A DNA stretch of 64,000 nt, from assembly GCA_040218535.1 (NCBI GenBank), contig JAVJRG010000008.1, forward strand, positions 292,320-356,319, in the 5' to 3' direction. The DNA comes from Lacipirellulaceae bacterium. Lineage in GTDB: Bacteria; Planctomycetota; Planctomycetia; Pirellulales; Lacipirellulaceae. The position numbers were made by a program, and so were the translations under genes. Below the pieces are notes generated by a model. It saw only the letters and a program-made list of their open reading frames with translations, was not told the DNA's origin and searched no databases. Every line of letters starts with the position of its first letter. Position 1 is the stretch's first letter. This document shows, piece after piece, positions 26,436 through 34,493 of the stretch.

Positions 26436-27578
26436 ATGAACGGATTTGATTTTCATTGCCCGACACGGATTGTCTTCGGCCCAGGGCGATTCTCGGAGCT
26501 CGGTGAGCTGACGGCTTCGGTTGGGATCAAGCGGGTTCTCGTCGTTTCTGACCCTGGTATTGAAGAAGTCGGACACACGCAGAACGGCGTCGAGTCGCTT
26601 CAAGCGGCGGGGCTCGAAACACTCATCTTTGACGGGCTGGCCGAGAACCCGACGACTGATCATGTGGATGCGGGCGTTGCCCTGGCGAAGGAGTTTCAGC
26701 CGGAGGGAATCGTTGCCATTGGTGGCGGCAGCAGTATGGACTGCGCGAAGGGGATCAACTTCGTCTATTCCTGCGGCGGACGAATGCAGGACTATTGGGG
26801 CGTGGGCAAGGCGACCGCGGAAATGTTACCGATGGTTGCCGTGCCAACGACCGCGGGTACCGGAAGCGAGGCTCAATCGTTCGCGCTGATTTCGGATGCG
26901 GAGACGCATGTGAAGATGGCCTGTGGTGACAAGCGTGCCGCGTTTCGCGTGGCGATTCTTGATCCCGAGTTGACGCTCACGCAGCCGCCGCGAGTAACAG
27001 CACTGACTGGGATGGACGCGATTAGTCACGCCGTTGAGACGCGCGTCACGAAGAAGCGGAGTGCGGTCTCGATTGGCTTTAGCCGCACAGCTTGGCAACT
27101 CCTCTCGTCAGGAATGGAATTACTGCTGGACGATCCCGAGAGAGTCGAGTTGCGTGGAGAGGTGCAGCAAGGGGCATGCTTTGCGGGCTTGGCGATTGAA
27201 AGCTCCATGCTCGGTAGTGCTCACGCACTGGCGAATCCCCTGACGGCGACTTACGGAATTGCCCATGGCGAAGCCGTTAGTCTGATGTTGCCGCATGTCG
27301 TACGTCGCAATGGCAAGGACCGAGCGATTGCGGAAGCGTATGCTGAAATGGTGCAGACGCTTGGCGAGCCACCAAGTGATCCGGTTTCGCAGCTTGCGGA
27401 TTACCTCGCGAGTCTAGCCCAGCGTTTTGGGTTGGCTGGGAAGCTTTCCGATTGTGGTGTCGCCCGCGAAGAACTTCCTCGACTTTCCGCCGCTGCCGCT
27501 GAACAATGGGTGGGGACATTTAATCCCATCGAAATGACCGCGAACGATTATCTGAAGCTCTATGAACAAGCGTACTAA
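26436..27578 (+). CDS. Iron-containing alcohol dehydrogenase
   Basis: 380 residues from the ATG at 26436; an upstream in-frame extension would be encoded by the palindromic repeat. The start MNGFDFHCPTRIVFGPGRFSELG is typical of the family. The NAD(P)-binding motif GGGSSMDCAKGI is followed by PTTAGTGSEAQSFALIS and the metal-ligand region GMDAISHAVE...SMLGSAHALANPLTATYGIAHGEAVSLMLPHVV. It interconverts an aldehyde and an alcohol. With the ligase and reductase upstream it completes a carboxylate-aldehyde-alcohol route. Confidence 0.88.
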   Translation: MNGFDFHCPTRIVFGPGRFSELGELTASVGIKRVLVVSDPGIEEVGHTQNGVESLQAAGLETLIFDGLAENPTTDHVDAGVALAKEFQPEGIVAIGGGSSMDCAKGINFVYSCGGRMQDYWGVGKATAEMLPMVAVPTTAGTGSEAQSFALISDAETHVKMACGDKRAAFRVAILDPELTLTQPPRVTALTGMDAISHAVETRVTKKRSAVSIGFSRTAWQLLSSGMELLLDDPERVELRGEVQQGACFAGLAIESSMLGSAHALANPLTATYGIAHGEAVSLMLPHVVRRNGKDRAIAEAYAEMVQTLGEPPSDPVSQLADYLASLAQRFGLAGKLSDCGVAREELPRLSAAAAEQWVGTFNPIEMTANDYLKLYEQAY

Positions 27579-28695
27579 GACTTTGCGACTGCTTGTCACG
27601 ATCATTGCGGCAACGGCAAGCTCGGCTCTTTACGCAGACTGGCCCTTGGTGCGGGGTGACGCACAGGCTACTGGCGCTGTGAGCACGAAGCTCAAGGGCG
27701 AACTCGAGGAGCTCTGGACTTATCAGGCTGAAGATAGCGCCTTCGAGGCAACCGCGGTCATCAAGGGCGGGTTCGCTTATGTCGGCGATGTCGACGGAAC
27801 CTTCCATGCTGTCGGTGTGGCCACCAAACGCGTCAAGTGGACGAAGAAGTTTGAAGAGACTGGCTTTCTGGCTGCGGCGACAATTGACGGCGAGCATCTC
27901 TATGTCGGCGACTACAACGGCGTGGTCCGCTGCCTGTCGATCAAAGACGGCACACAGGTTTGGAAGTACGACACGCTGAGCGAAATCAATGCGGCGGTCA
28001 ATGTCCACGGCGATGCGGTGTTGGTCACCACTGAAGGCGGTTCGTTATTCTCGCTTAACAAAGAGAACGGCAAGAAAAATTGGGAGTTCACGATCGAGTC
28101 GCCCCTACGCTGCTGGCCGACGGTAGTGAAGGATCGAGTCCTCTTGGCGGGCTGTGATGGCATCCTCCATGCCGTGGACGTAAAAAAAGGCGAACGAGTT
28201 GATAAGGTGAGCATTGAAGGACCAACCGGATGCACGCCTGCCGTCTTGGCAGATCATGCCTACTTTGGGACCGAGGACGGAAATTTTTTCGCTATCAAAC
28301 TTGAACCTCTGAAAGTCGCTTGGAAGTACCGCGATCCCAAGCGTGTCTCGGGCCTCCGGACGGCTGCGGCGGTCAACAAGAAGTTCGTCATCTACGGTAG
28401 CCAAGGAAAGAAAGTGTATGCCGTTGACCGTGAAAGCGGCGAACTCGCGTGGGAGTTCCCAACCCGCACGCGTGTCGAGTGTTCGCCATTGATCGTTGGC
28501 GAGCATGTTTTCTTCGGAACCGTGCGGGGAAGACTGTATCTGGTTGACTTGAAGACCGGCGAGGATGTCTGGGACTTCAACGCGGGCGGAGGGTTCATTG
28601 CATCACCGGCGATCAGCGACGGGCGTATCATCATTGGGAACACTGATGGGACGCTGTACTGTTTCGGAGCGGGTGGAACCACAGATGAACACTGA
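27562..28695 (+). CDS. Secreted PQQ/WD-like beta-propeller protein
   Basis: 377 residues with a signal peptide (TLRLLVTIIAATASSALYA). About seven repeated blades have the pattern AY-VGDVDGTFHAVGVATKRVKW and VLLAGCDGILHAVDVKKGERV, typical of PQQ-repeat propellers. Dehydrogenase catalytic residues are not obvious, so a binding or scaffold role is likely. The start overlaps the alcohol dehydrogenase stop by 17 nt. The last codons (GTTDEH and stop) lie inside the inverted-repeat arm of the next cassette, so the original C-terminus was probably changed by its insertion. Confidence 0.82.
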   Translation: MNKRTKTLRLLVTIIAATASSALYADWPLVRGDAQATGAVSTKLKGELEELWTYQAEDSAFEATAVIKGGFAYVGDVDGTFHAVGVATKRVKWTKKFEETGFLAAATIDGEHLYVGDYNGVVRCLSIKDGTQVWKYDTLSEINAAVNVHGDAVLVTTEGGSLFSLNKENGKKNWEFTIESPLRCWPTVVKDRVLLAGCDGILHAVDVKKGERVDKVSIEGPTGCTPAVLADHAYFGTEDGNFFAIKLEPLKVAWKYRDPKRVSGLRTAAAVNKKFVIYGSQGKKVYAVDRESGELAWEFPTRTRVECSPLIVGEHVFFGTVRGRLYLVDLKTGEDVWDFNAGGGFIASPAISDGRIIIGNTDGTLYCFGAGGTTDEH

Positions 28696-29111
28696 TAAAC
28701 GCAGATGGGACGAGAATGAGATCACTGAGAAAATAATTGGTTCTGCATTCACTGTTTCAAATACACTAGGAATAGGATTTCTTGAAAAGGTTTATGAGAA
28801 TGCACTTCGCCATGAAATAACGAAACAAGGCTTGTTAGTTCAGCAGCAAGTTCCTATTAAAATCGGATACGATGGTGTTGTCGTTGGAGACTATATTGCC
28901 GACCTGTTGGTCGAGAGCCATGTCCTAGTTGAGTTAAAAGTTGCGAAAGCGCTGGACGATATTCACCTAGCACAGTGCTTGAACTATTTGAAAGGGACAG
29001 GCCTCAAACTCGCCCTTTTGATTAATTTCGGAAACACGCGAGTTGAAGTCAAACGAGTAAGAAACGATTAGCACCCGATAATCTGAGTTCATCCGTGTTT
29101 ATCTGTGGTTC
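28676..29111. mobile_element. Inverted-repeat cassette carrying a GxxExxY protein
   Basis: The 31-nt arms at 28676-28706 and 29081-29111 are inverted copies with 4 mismatches and contain ACCACAGAT and AACACNGAT units. The enclosed gene starts within the left arm, so its first residues MNTDKRRW are encoded by the repeat. The interior is visibly more AT-rich than the flanks. No transposase is present, so any movement would be driven in trans. Confidence 0.75.
28685..29071 (+). CDS. GxxExxY-family protein (PD-(D/E)XK nuclease-like)
   Basis: 128 residues. The family hallmark GFLEKVY (G-x-x-E-x-x-Y) is at about 31-37. The later DYIADLLVESHVLVELKVAK gives a D...ELK arrangement that fits a PD-(D/E)XK nuclease core. 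The family is small, widespread in Planctomycetes and relatives, and of unknown biological role. The start overlaps the propeller stop by 11 nt. AT-rich composition and flanking repeats point to recent acquisition. It is probably not part of the surrounding pathway. Confidence 0.8.
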   Translation: MNTDKRRWDENEITEKIIGSAFTVSNTLGIGFLEKVYENALRHEITKQGLLVQQQVPIKIGYDGVVVGDYIADLLVESHVLVELKVAKALDDIHLAQCLNYLKGTGLKLALLINFGNTRVEVKRVRND

Positions 29112-29124
29112 CTAATTCTTAGCC

Positions 29125-30426
29125 ATGCCTGAATCGACCAAAACTGAAGTCGGTAGCTACTTCATTAGCAATTATCCGCCGTTCTCGCAGTGGAAGACGG
29201 AGAACGTCGGTGAGGTGCGTGATAAGTTGGACTCGCCGCCTGCTGAGGTTCCGCTAGGACTGTACTTGCATATTCCTTTTTGCCGCAAACGGTGCAAGTT
29301 TTGTTACTTCAAAGTCTTCACGGACAAGAATGCGGAGAATATCGAGCGGTATCTGGCGGCACTCTCCAAAGAGATCGAACTGGTCAGCCAAGTCCCCGCG
29401 ATGGGCGGCAGGCCGTTTCGGTTTGTCTACTTTGGCGGCGGGACGCCTTCTTACTTGGCCGAGAAGCAACTCCGACGGCTTGTTGATCGTTTGGAAGCGA
29501 ACATCAGTTGGGACAAGGCAGAAGAGGTCACCTTTGAGTGCGAGCCAGGCACGCTGAGCGAGCCGAAGGTTCATGCGTTGCGCGAGCTTGGCATCACGCG
29601 TCTGAGTCTCGGCGTCGAGCATTTCGACGACGCCATCCTCCGAGACAACGGCCGTGCTCACGAGTCCGAAGAGATTCGCCGTGCGTGGCCGTGGATCAAG
29701 GCGGCCGATTTCCCCAACGTAAACATTGATCTGATTGCCGGCATGGTTGGCGAGACGGACAAGAAGTGGAAGGAGACGGTCGCGAAAGCGCTTGAGCTAG
29801 AGCCCGATAGCGTGACGATCTACCAGATGGAGTTGCCCTTCAACACGGTCTACTCGAAGGACATTCTTGGAAACGAGATCGAAACCCCGGTTGCTGATTG
29901 GCCACAGAAGCGTGCGTGGGTGGACTACGCATTCGATCAGTTTGCTGCGGCTGGCTATTCTGTTTCAAGCGCGTACACGATGGTTCGTGATGCGAGTGCC
30001 GTGAACTTCAGCTATCGGGATAATCTCTGGCAAGGGAGCGATTTGCTCGCCACGGGAATCGCCAGCTTCGGGCACATCAGCGGCGTGCATTATCAGAACT
30101 TGCCAGAGTGGGAGGACTACTGCGGCTCGCTGGAAGCAGGCAAGCTTCCCCTTTCACGCGCTTTAAGAATCACACCGCATCAGGCGCTGGTGCGAGAGAT
30201 GATCCTGCAGTTGAAGAAGGGCTATCTCGAACCGGCTTATTTCCGCAAGAAGTTCGACGTGGATATCGTCGATCATTGGCAAGCGGAGTGGAAACAACAC
30301 GAGAGCGATGGCTATGTGAAGCTGGATGGCGACCGAATCGAGCTGACTCGTGAGGGTTTGCTGCGAGTTGATGGATTGTTACCCGCTTTCTTCGAGGCGG
30401 AGCATCAAGGGGTGAGGTACACGTAG
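29125..30426 (+). CDS. Radical SAM enzyme, HemN/coproporphyrinogen dehydrogenase-like
   Basis: 433 residues. The iron-sulfur motif LHIPFCRKRCKFCYF gives Cys53, Cys57 and Cys60 (CxxxCxxC). Further landmarks are FVYFGGGTPSYL, FECEPGTL, LSLGVEHFDD and NIDLIAGMVGET, with a HemN-type C-terminal domain (TPHQALVREMILQLKKGY). True HemN makes protoporphyrinogen, but this family also includes methyltransferases and other radical enzymes. Position beside a lipoyl carrier and a ferredoxin-like protein favours a non-haem role. It is separated from the propeller gene by the GxxExxY cassette. Confidence 0.8.
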   Translation: MPESTKTEVGSYFISNYPPFSQWKTENVGEVRDKLDSPPAEVPLGLYLHIPFCRKRCKFCYFKVFTDKNAENIERYLAALSKEIELVSQVPAMGGRPFRFVYFGGGTPSYLAEKQLRRLVDRLEANISWDKAEEVTFECEPGTLSEPKVHALRELGITRLSLGVEHFDDAILRDNGRAHESEEIRRAWPWIKAADFPNVNIDLIAGMVGETDKKWKETVAKALELEPDSVTIYQMELPFNTVYSKDILGNEIETPVADWPQKRAWVDYAFDQFAAAGYSVSSAYTMVRDASAVNFSYRDNLWQGSDLLATGIASFGHISGVHYQNLPEWEDYCGSLEAGKLPLSRALRITPHQALVREMILQLKKGYLEPAYFRKKFDVDIVDHWQAEWKQHESDGYVKLDGDRIELTREGLLRVDGLLPAFFEAEHQGVRYT

Positions 30427-30431
30427 CTATA

Positions 30432-30870
30432 GGCTGTTAGCTCTTGGCTTTTGGCTGTTGGGGGAAGACGAGGATGCAAGACTATCGAAATTTGGACGTG
30501 TGGAGGTATTCACATCAGGTCACTCTTCTTGTTTACAAGGCAACAGGTTTTTTTCCCAAGGACGAACGGTTTGGCTTGGTATCCCAATTACGTCGCGCAG
30601 CTTCTTCAGTTGGATCGAATATCGCCGAAGGTTGCGGGCGAGGCAGTGATGCTGATTTCGCGAGATTTCTCCAGATGGCGCAAGGATCGGCCAGCGAGGT
30701 AGATTATCAATTACTGCTGGCAAAAGACTTGGGGTTTCTCTCGGATGAGGAGTACGAATCGATCGTAGAGAAGCTTAGTAGTGTCAGAAAGATGCTAAAC
30801 GCTCTTCTATCACGCTTACGAAGGAACTAGGTATCCGTGGCCAATAGCCAACAGCCAAGAGCCAACAGCC
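30432..30870. mobile_element. Heptamer inverted-repeat cassette carrying a four-helix-bundle protein
   Basis: The 30-nt arms at 30432-30461 and 30841-30870 are inverted with 3 mismatches and are made of 7-nt units (GGCTGTT, AGCTCTT, GGCTTTT). They bracket a single small gene. The right arm ends 8 nt before the H-protein-like start, so the element replaced the native upstream region of that gene. Confidence 0.75.
30474..30830 (+). CDS. Four-helix-bundle protein (23S rRNA intervening-sequence family)
   Basis: 118 residues starting MQDYRNLDVWRYSHQ. It carries the family pattern FPKDERFGLVSQLRRAASSVGSNIAEGCGRGSDADFARFLQMAQGSASEVDYQLLLAKDLGFL. Members occur inside 23S rRNA intervening sequences and as orphan genes, and form pentameric helical bundles; the function is unknown. 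It is bracketed by heptamer inverted repeats and is probably foreign to the redox cluster it interrupts. Confidence 0.85.
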   Translation: MQDYRNLDVWRYSHQVTLLVYKATGFFPKDERFGLVSQLRRAASSVGSNIAEGCGRGSDADFARFLQMAQGSASEVDYQLLLAKDLGFLSDEEYESIVEKLSSVRKMLNALLSRLRRN

Positions 30871-30878
30871 TCTTTTTT

Positions 30879-31316
30879 ATGATGGGCGAATTCCAGGCGG
30901 AGTTTCCCACGGATCGTCTTTACGCGAAGAACCACATGTGGGCTCGAGAGGTTGAGGGCGGCAGCTTTCGATTCGGTTTCTCAGCCTATGCGGTTCGTTT
31001 GCTCCAGGATGTTTACTTTCTTGATTGGGAAATTGAAGCAGGCATGTCTGTCAGTGAGCGGCAGGAGATTGGGCAGATCGAAAGCAAGAAGGCGGAGGCG
31101 TCTCTCTACGCTCCTGTCGCAGGGAGAGTCAGCACGATGAACGAGGCGTTGCTTCGCGACCCTTCGACGATCAATGTGGATACCTACGGCGAAGGCTGGC
31201 TTTTTAATATGGAGGCCGATGATGCTTCGCTCCTCTCCCCCGAAGACTATCTCGACCATCTGGAAGCTGTCTGGGAAGTAACGCAGCGGACAATCAAGGG
31301 GCAGATGAACGAATAG
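30879..31316 (+). CDS. GcvH-like lipoyl carrier protein
   Basis: 145 residues from the ATG at 30879 (30882 also possible). A GTG at 30837 would add residues encoded by the repeat arm and is rejected. The lipoyl motif IESKKAEASLYAPVAGRV places the modified Lys at Lys71, matching ESxKA of glycine-cleavage H proteins. The fold-wide pattern HMWAREVEGG...VYFLDWEIEAGMSV is also H-like. No gcvT or gcvP is nearby. Beside a radical SAM enzyme and a [4Fe-4S] protein it probably acts as a dedicated swinging-arm carrier. Confidence 0.8.
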   Translation: MMGEFQAEFPTDRLYAKNHMWAREVEGGSFRFGFSAYAVRLLQDVYFLDWEIEAGMSVSERQEIGQIESKKAEASLYAPVAGRVSTMNEALLRDPSTINVDTYGEGWLFNMEADDASLLSPEDYLDHLEAVWEVTQRTIKGQMNE

Positions 31317-31321
31317 AAGTG

Positions 31322-31415
31322 GGCAATAGGCAGGGGGCAGTCGGCAGTCTCCGATGCTTCACTCACGCAGTTGCATACGCTAAGCTGAAAGCTGACCGCT
31401 GATAGCTGAAAGCAC
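31322..31415. repeat. Heptamer-periodic repeat arrays
   Basis: Two short arrays in the gap before the Fe-S gene: 7-nt units of GGCANTN type (GGCAATA, GGCAGGG, GGCAGTC) from about 31324, and AAGCTGA/TAGCTGA units at about 31381-31412. The second is the reverse complement of the units at 18.0 and 45.4 kb. They end 8 nt before the ATG at 31423. Confidence 0.7.
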
Positions 31416-31422
31416 TTAAACT

Positions 31423-32493
31423 ATGCCCGCCCGTCTTAACGTCGTCGTCTCGCAGAGCCGTTCTCAGAACCCGAAGAAACGGGCGATTGAGGAGCGGATT
31501 GTTGGGGAACTGCTCGGCTCCCCGGGCATCGATGTCGCTGTGGTGCCGCATCTCTACGATTTGAAATCCGACGGGCCGGGGATACTGAGTCTCTCCGGTA
31601 TGACTGGCAATATCGTTCTCTGCAGTTGGCTCTATCCGAGGGCCGCCCGATGGACGCTCGATCGAAATGGAATATGTGGTCAAGAAGGCACCACGCTTCT
31701 GAAATCGTTGGGAGAGGATGAGGAAACAGATGAAGAGCAACCAGAAGAGGACGAAAAGCAGCGGGTGATCGAGTCGCGTGAGGTGCCACAACGCAAGATC
31801 TATTGCCTCGATTTGCGGGCCTACGATACAGCGGATGAGTACCTCACGGAAATCCGTCGCATCGCGAGTGAAGCGAGCACGCAGACGGTGGATCTCATGG
31901 GCTGGATTAATGGGTCACCCAAGCAGGAGCAGCTTGATCGTTACCTTGCCAACGGCTCCGCTAGCGAGGGCGGAGAGGGGAAGGAGGAAGGCGGAAGCAT
32001 CGAAGCGACCATTGTCGATGAGGATGCCGCGCGGCGATGGTATCCGGTGATTGACTTCAGTCGCTGCACGAATTGTTTGGAGTGCATCGATTTTTGCCTG
32101 TTTGGAGTTTACGGACTCGATGGACAGGAGACGATTCTTGTTGAGCAGCCGGACAATTGCCGCAAGGGTTGCCCCGCTTGTAGTCGGGTTTGCCCTGAGA
32201 ATGCGATCATCTTCCCCGAGCATAAGACGCCGACGATTGCTGGCAGCCCCGAAGTTGGTGGGCCGTTAAAGATTGATCTTTCGCAATTGTTTGGCGCCCC
32301 TGATCCTGGAGCCCCCGGTGCTGAGAAGGCGCACGAAGTTGCCGCGCGCGAACGGGATGAGCAACTTTTGGCCGTCGGAAGGGAAGCGGTTGGGATGGAG
32401 GTCGGCATGCCGAAACGTCAAACGCAAATCGCAAGTCAACCAGCAGATGATCTTGATCGGTTGATGGATTCGCTTGATGAACTTGATCTCTAG
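31423..32493 (+). CDS. 2[4Fe-4S] ferredoxin-domain protein
   Basis: 356 residues. The N-terminal ~190 residues form an alpha/beta-looking domain (MPARLNVVVSQSRSQNPKKRAIEERIVGELL) with an acidic insert at about 107-120. A dicluster ferredoxin domain follows: Cys215, 218, 221, 225 (CTNCLECIDFC) and Cys246, 250, 253, 257 (CRKGCPACSRVC). The C-terminal ~90 residues are Pro- and charge-rich. It is a likely electron donor or acceptor for the radical SAM and lipoyl proteins. The N-terminal domain is not recognised. Confidence 0.8.
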   Translation: MPARLNVVVSQSRSQNPKKRAIEERIVGELLGSPGIDVAVVPHLYDLKSDGPGILSLSGMTGNIVLCSWLYPRAARWTLDRNGICGQEGTTLLKSLGEDEETDEEQPEEDEKQRVIESREVPQRKIYCLDLRAYDTADEYLTEIRRIASEASTQTVDLMGWINGSPKQEQLDRYLANGSASEGGEGKEEGGSIEATIVDEDAARRWYPVIDFSRCTNCLECIDFCLFGVYGLDGQETILVEQPDNCRKGCPACSRVCPENAIIFPEHKTPTIAGSPEVGGPLKIDLSQLFGAPDPGAPGAEKAHEVAARERDEQLLAVGREAVGMEVGMPKRQTQIASQPADDLDRLMDSLDELDL

Positions 32494-32546
32494 TAGCAAT
32501 CTCTCAATTACCTAGCTCCGTTTTTTCGAGTGGGACGAACTCGTTG

Positions 32547-34367
32547 ATGAATCAGTGGAGCATCTTCTTTCGACGACTTTTCTTTTTTGAAGTCGTCCTG
32601 CTGTTGGCCACCTTGATTCTAGCGGCAGCCGCGGAGCGCTGGGTCTATGAGCAGTCGCTTGAGCAGTCTCTCGCTCGACTTCGCGGTGGGGCTGAACTTC
32701 TTGCCGAGATCTATAGGGAGGATTTCCCTCAGGACGTCGAGCCTGAGGTTGTTGAAGAGGTCAATCGCCTATCGGATCGCACGGGGTTGAGGCTGACGCT
32801 TGTTGACGATGAGGGGATTGTTCTCGCGGATTCGAGTTTCGAAACGGCTGACGGTGTTCAGGCGATGGAGAATCATCTGGAACGCCTGGAAATTGTCAGG
32901 TCGAAAAGCAGCGGAAGTGGAAACGCCGTCCGAGCAAGCCCAACGATGCAAGCCAACTATATCTATTACGCAGTTGCCTTGGCTGCGGAGGGTGATGGGA
33001 ACGAGGCGGAGCCTGAACAGGATAAGCAGCCGTTGGGCTATGTCCGTTGTTCATTGCCGGAAGCCCCGTTAGTTGCAAAAGCCGCTCAAGTGAGGCGTGG
33101 CGTTTGGCTCTTGGGGTTCTTGATCGGTCTGGTGGGGATTCCTGTCGTCGCTCTCCGAACGAATCGCCTGGTGACGCCAATTAGCTCGCTTTCCGGAGCG
33201 ATGTTGGAAGTGAAGGAGGGCCATCCGGCAGTCAAGGTTGAGGCCCCCAACAGTAAGGAGCTCACGGCACTCTTCAATCGCTTCCATGAAATGCAACGAG
33301 CAATTGATTCTCGGGAGCAGCAGCTTAGCGAAAATTTGGCCCGGCATAGTACCGTGCTGACGGGTATGGCCGAGGGCGTGATTGCCGTGGACAACCAGGA
33401 GCGAATTCTGTTCGCCAACGAAGCAGCCGGTCAGGTGCTCGATTTCTCTTTACACGACGTCAGGAATCAGACGCTGCTGGAGGTCGTACGCGATCATCAA
33501 CTCCGTCAAGTGGTTCAGCAGGTAATCCACTCAGAGAAACCCTACCGTGTGGACATCCAGTGGCGAGGTCCTCAAGAACGAGATCTTGAGATCCACGGCA
33601 CGCCGTTGCCTGGCGAACCCTGCCCTGGCGTCGTTCTTGTCATCGACGATGTGACGGCCATGAAAAAGTTGGAAGGATTGCGTCAGCAATTCGTTTCCAA
33701 CGTTTCGCACGAGTTGAAAACGCCGCTGAGCTCGATCAAGGCATATACGGAGACGTTGCTCAATGGGGCGATCGAAGATGAAGAGAACCGCGTTCGGTTT
33801 CTTGAACGCATTGACGAGCAGGCGGATCGGCTCAATCAACTGATTCACGACATGTTGTCGTTGGCCAGAATCGAGGCCGGGCGAGATATTCTTGATGTGA
33901 AGAGTCTTCCACTTGCGCCACTCATTTCGCAGTGCGTTGCTGATCACGAGTCGCTGGCGGCGAGCAAGCCGGTTCGGCTGGTCAACGAGGCAGCAGAGAC
34001 TTCATTGAAGGTTGCTGCAGATGAGGAGAGTTTGCGGCAGGTCCTTAGTAATCTGATCGACAATGCCCTTAAGTACACCCCCCCCGACGGAGAGGTGCGG
34101 GTCCGAGTGCAGCAAGACGAAGAGCTGGTGACCATCGAAGTTGCCGACACGGGGATTGGCATTGCCCCACAGCACCAAGATCGACTTTTCGAGCGGTTCT
34201 ACCGTGTCGATAAGGCCCGTTCTCGCGAGCTGGGGGGCACTGGATTGGGCCTTTCGATTGTGAAGCACCTTTGCCAAGCAATGAACGGAGAAGTCACCGT
34301 AAGCAGCGAAATTGGCAAGGGTTCGCAATTCCGTGTAAAGCTACCGGCGGCGGTTCAGTCCGCCTGA
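32547..34367 (+). CDS. phoR: Phosphate-regulon sensor histidine kinase
   Basis: 606 residues from the ATG at 32547. A membrane helix is at about 10-30, an extracytoplasmic sensor region extends to about 170, and a second helix is at about 178-200. A HAMP-like linker, a PAS domain (about 265-375, VLTGMAEGVIAVDNQERILFANEAA), HisKA with His388 in VSHELKTPLSS, and the ATPase domain with NLIDNALKYTPPDG, DTGIGI and GGTGLGLSIVKHL follow. PhoR activates PhoB when phosphate is scarce. Here it leads the pst gene set, while phoB lies at the far end. Confidence 0.9.
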   Translation: MNQWSIFFRRLFFFEVVLLLATLILAAAAERWVYEQSLEQSLARLRGGAELLAEIYREDFPQDVEPEVVEEVNRLSDRTGLRLTLVDDEGIVLADSSFETADGVQAMENHLERLEIVRSKSSGSGNAVRASPTMQANYIYYAVALAAEGDGNEAEPEQDKQPLGYVRCSLPEAPLVAKAAQVRRGVWLLGFLIGLVGIPVVALRTNRLVTPISSLSGAMLEVKEGHPAVKVEAPNSKELTALFNRFHEMQRAIDSREQQLSENLARHSTVLTGMAEGVIAVDNQERILFANEAAGQVLDFSLHDVRNQTLLEVVRDHQLRQVVQQVIHSEKPYRVDIQWRGPQERDLEIHGTPLPGEPCPGVVLVIDDVTAMKKLEGLRQQFVSNVSHELKTPLSSIKAYTETLLNGAIEDEENRVRFLERIDEQADRLNQLIHDMLSLARIEAGRDILDVKSLPLAPLISQCVADHESLAASKPVRLVNEAAETSLKVAADEESLRQVLSNLIDNALKYTPPDGEVRVRVQQDEELVTIEVADTGIGIAPQHQDRLFERFYRVDKARSRELGGTGLGLSIVKHLCQAMNGEVTVSSEIGKGSQFRVKLPAAVQSA

Positions 34368-34381
34368 GGTTTCATGTTATC

Positions 34382-34398
34382 TTAACACTTTCTTAATT
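34382..34398 (+). promoter_or_regulatory. Possible Pho box upstream of pstS
   Basis: A direct repeat TTAACA-5 nt-TTAATT, in an AT-rich stretch about 95 nt before pstS. The 11-nt period matches how PhoB/PhoP-type regulators bind tandem half-sites. Called from position and pattern only. Confidence 0.45.
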
Positions 34399-34493
34399 TT
34401 CCAGTGATAGCTTGTCCGGTTCTTGAAGGCGGAGAAACGACTGACCCCGCTTATCCAAACCCTCTAATCACTGGAAGCAAGGAACCGGATTTG

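Noticed and set aside
31322-31415. Possible CRISPR-like repeats
   Set aside because: Units are 7 nt with no spacers of constant length, and no cas genes are present.
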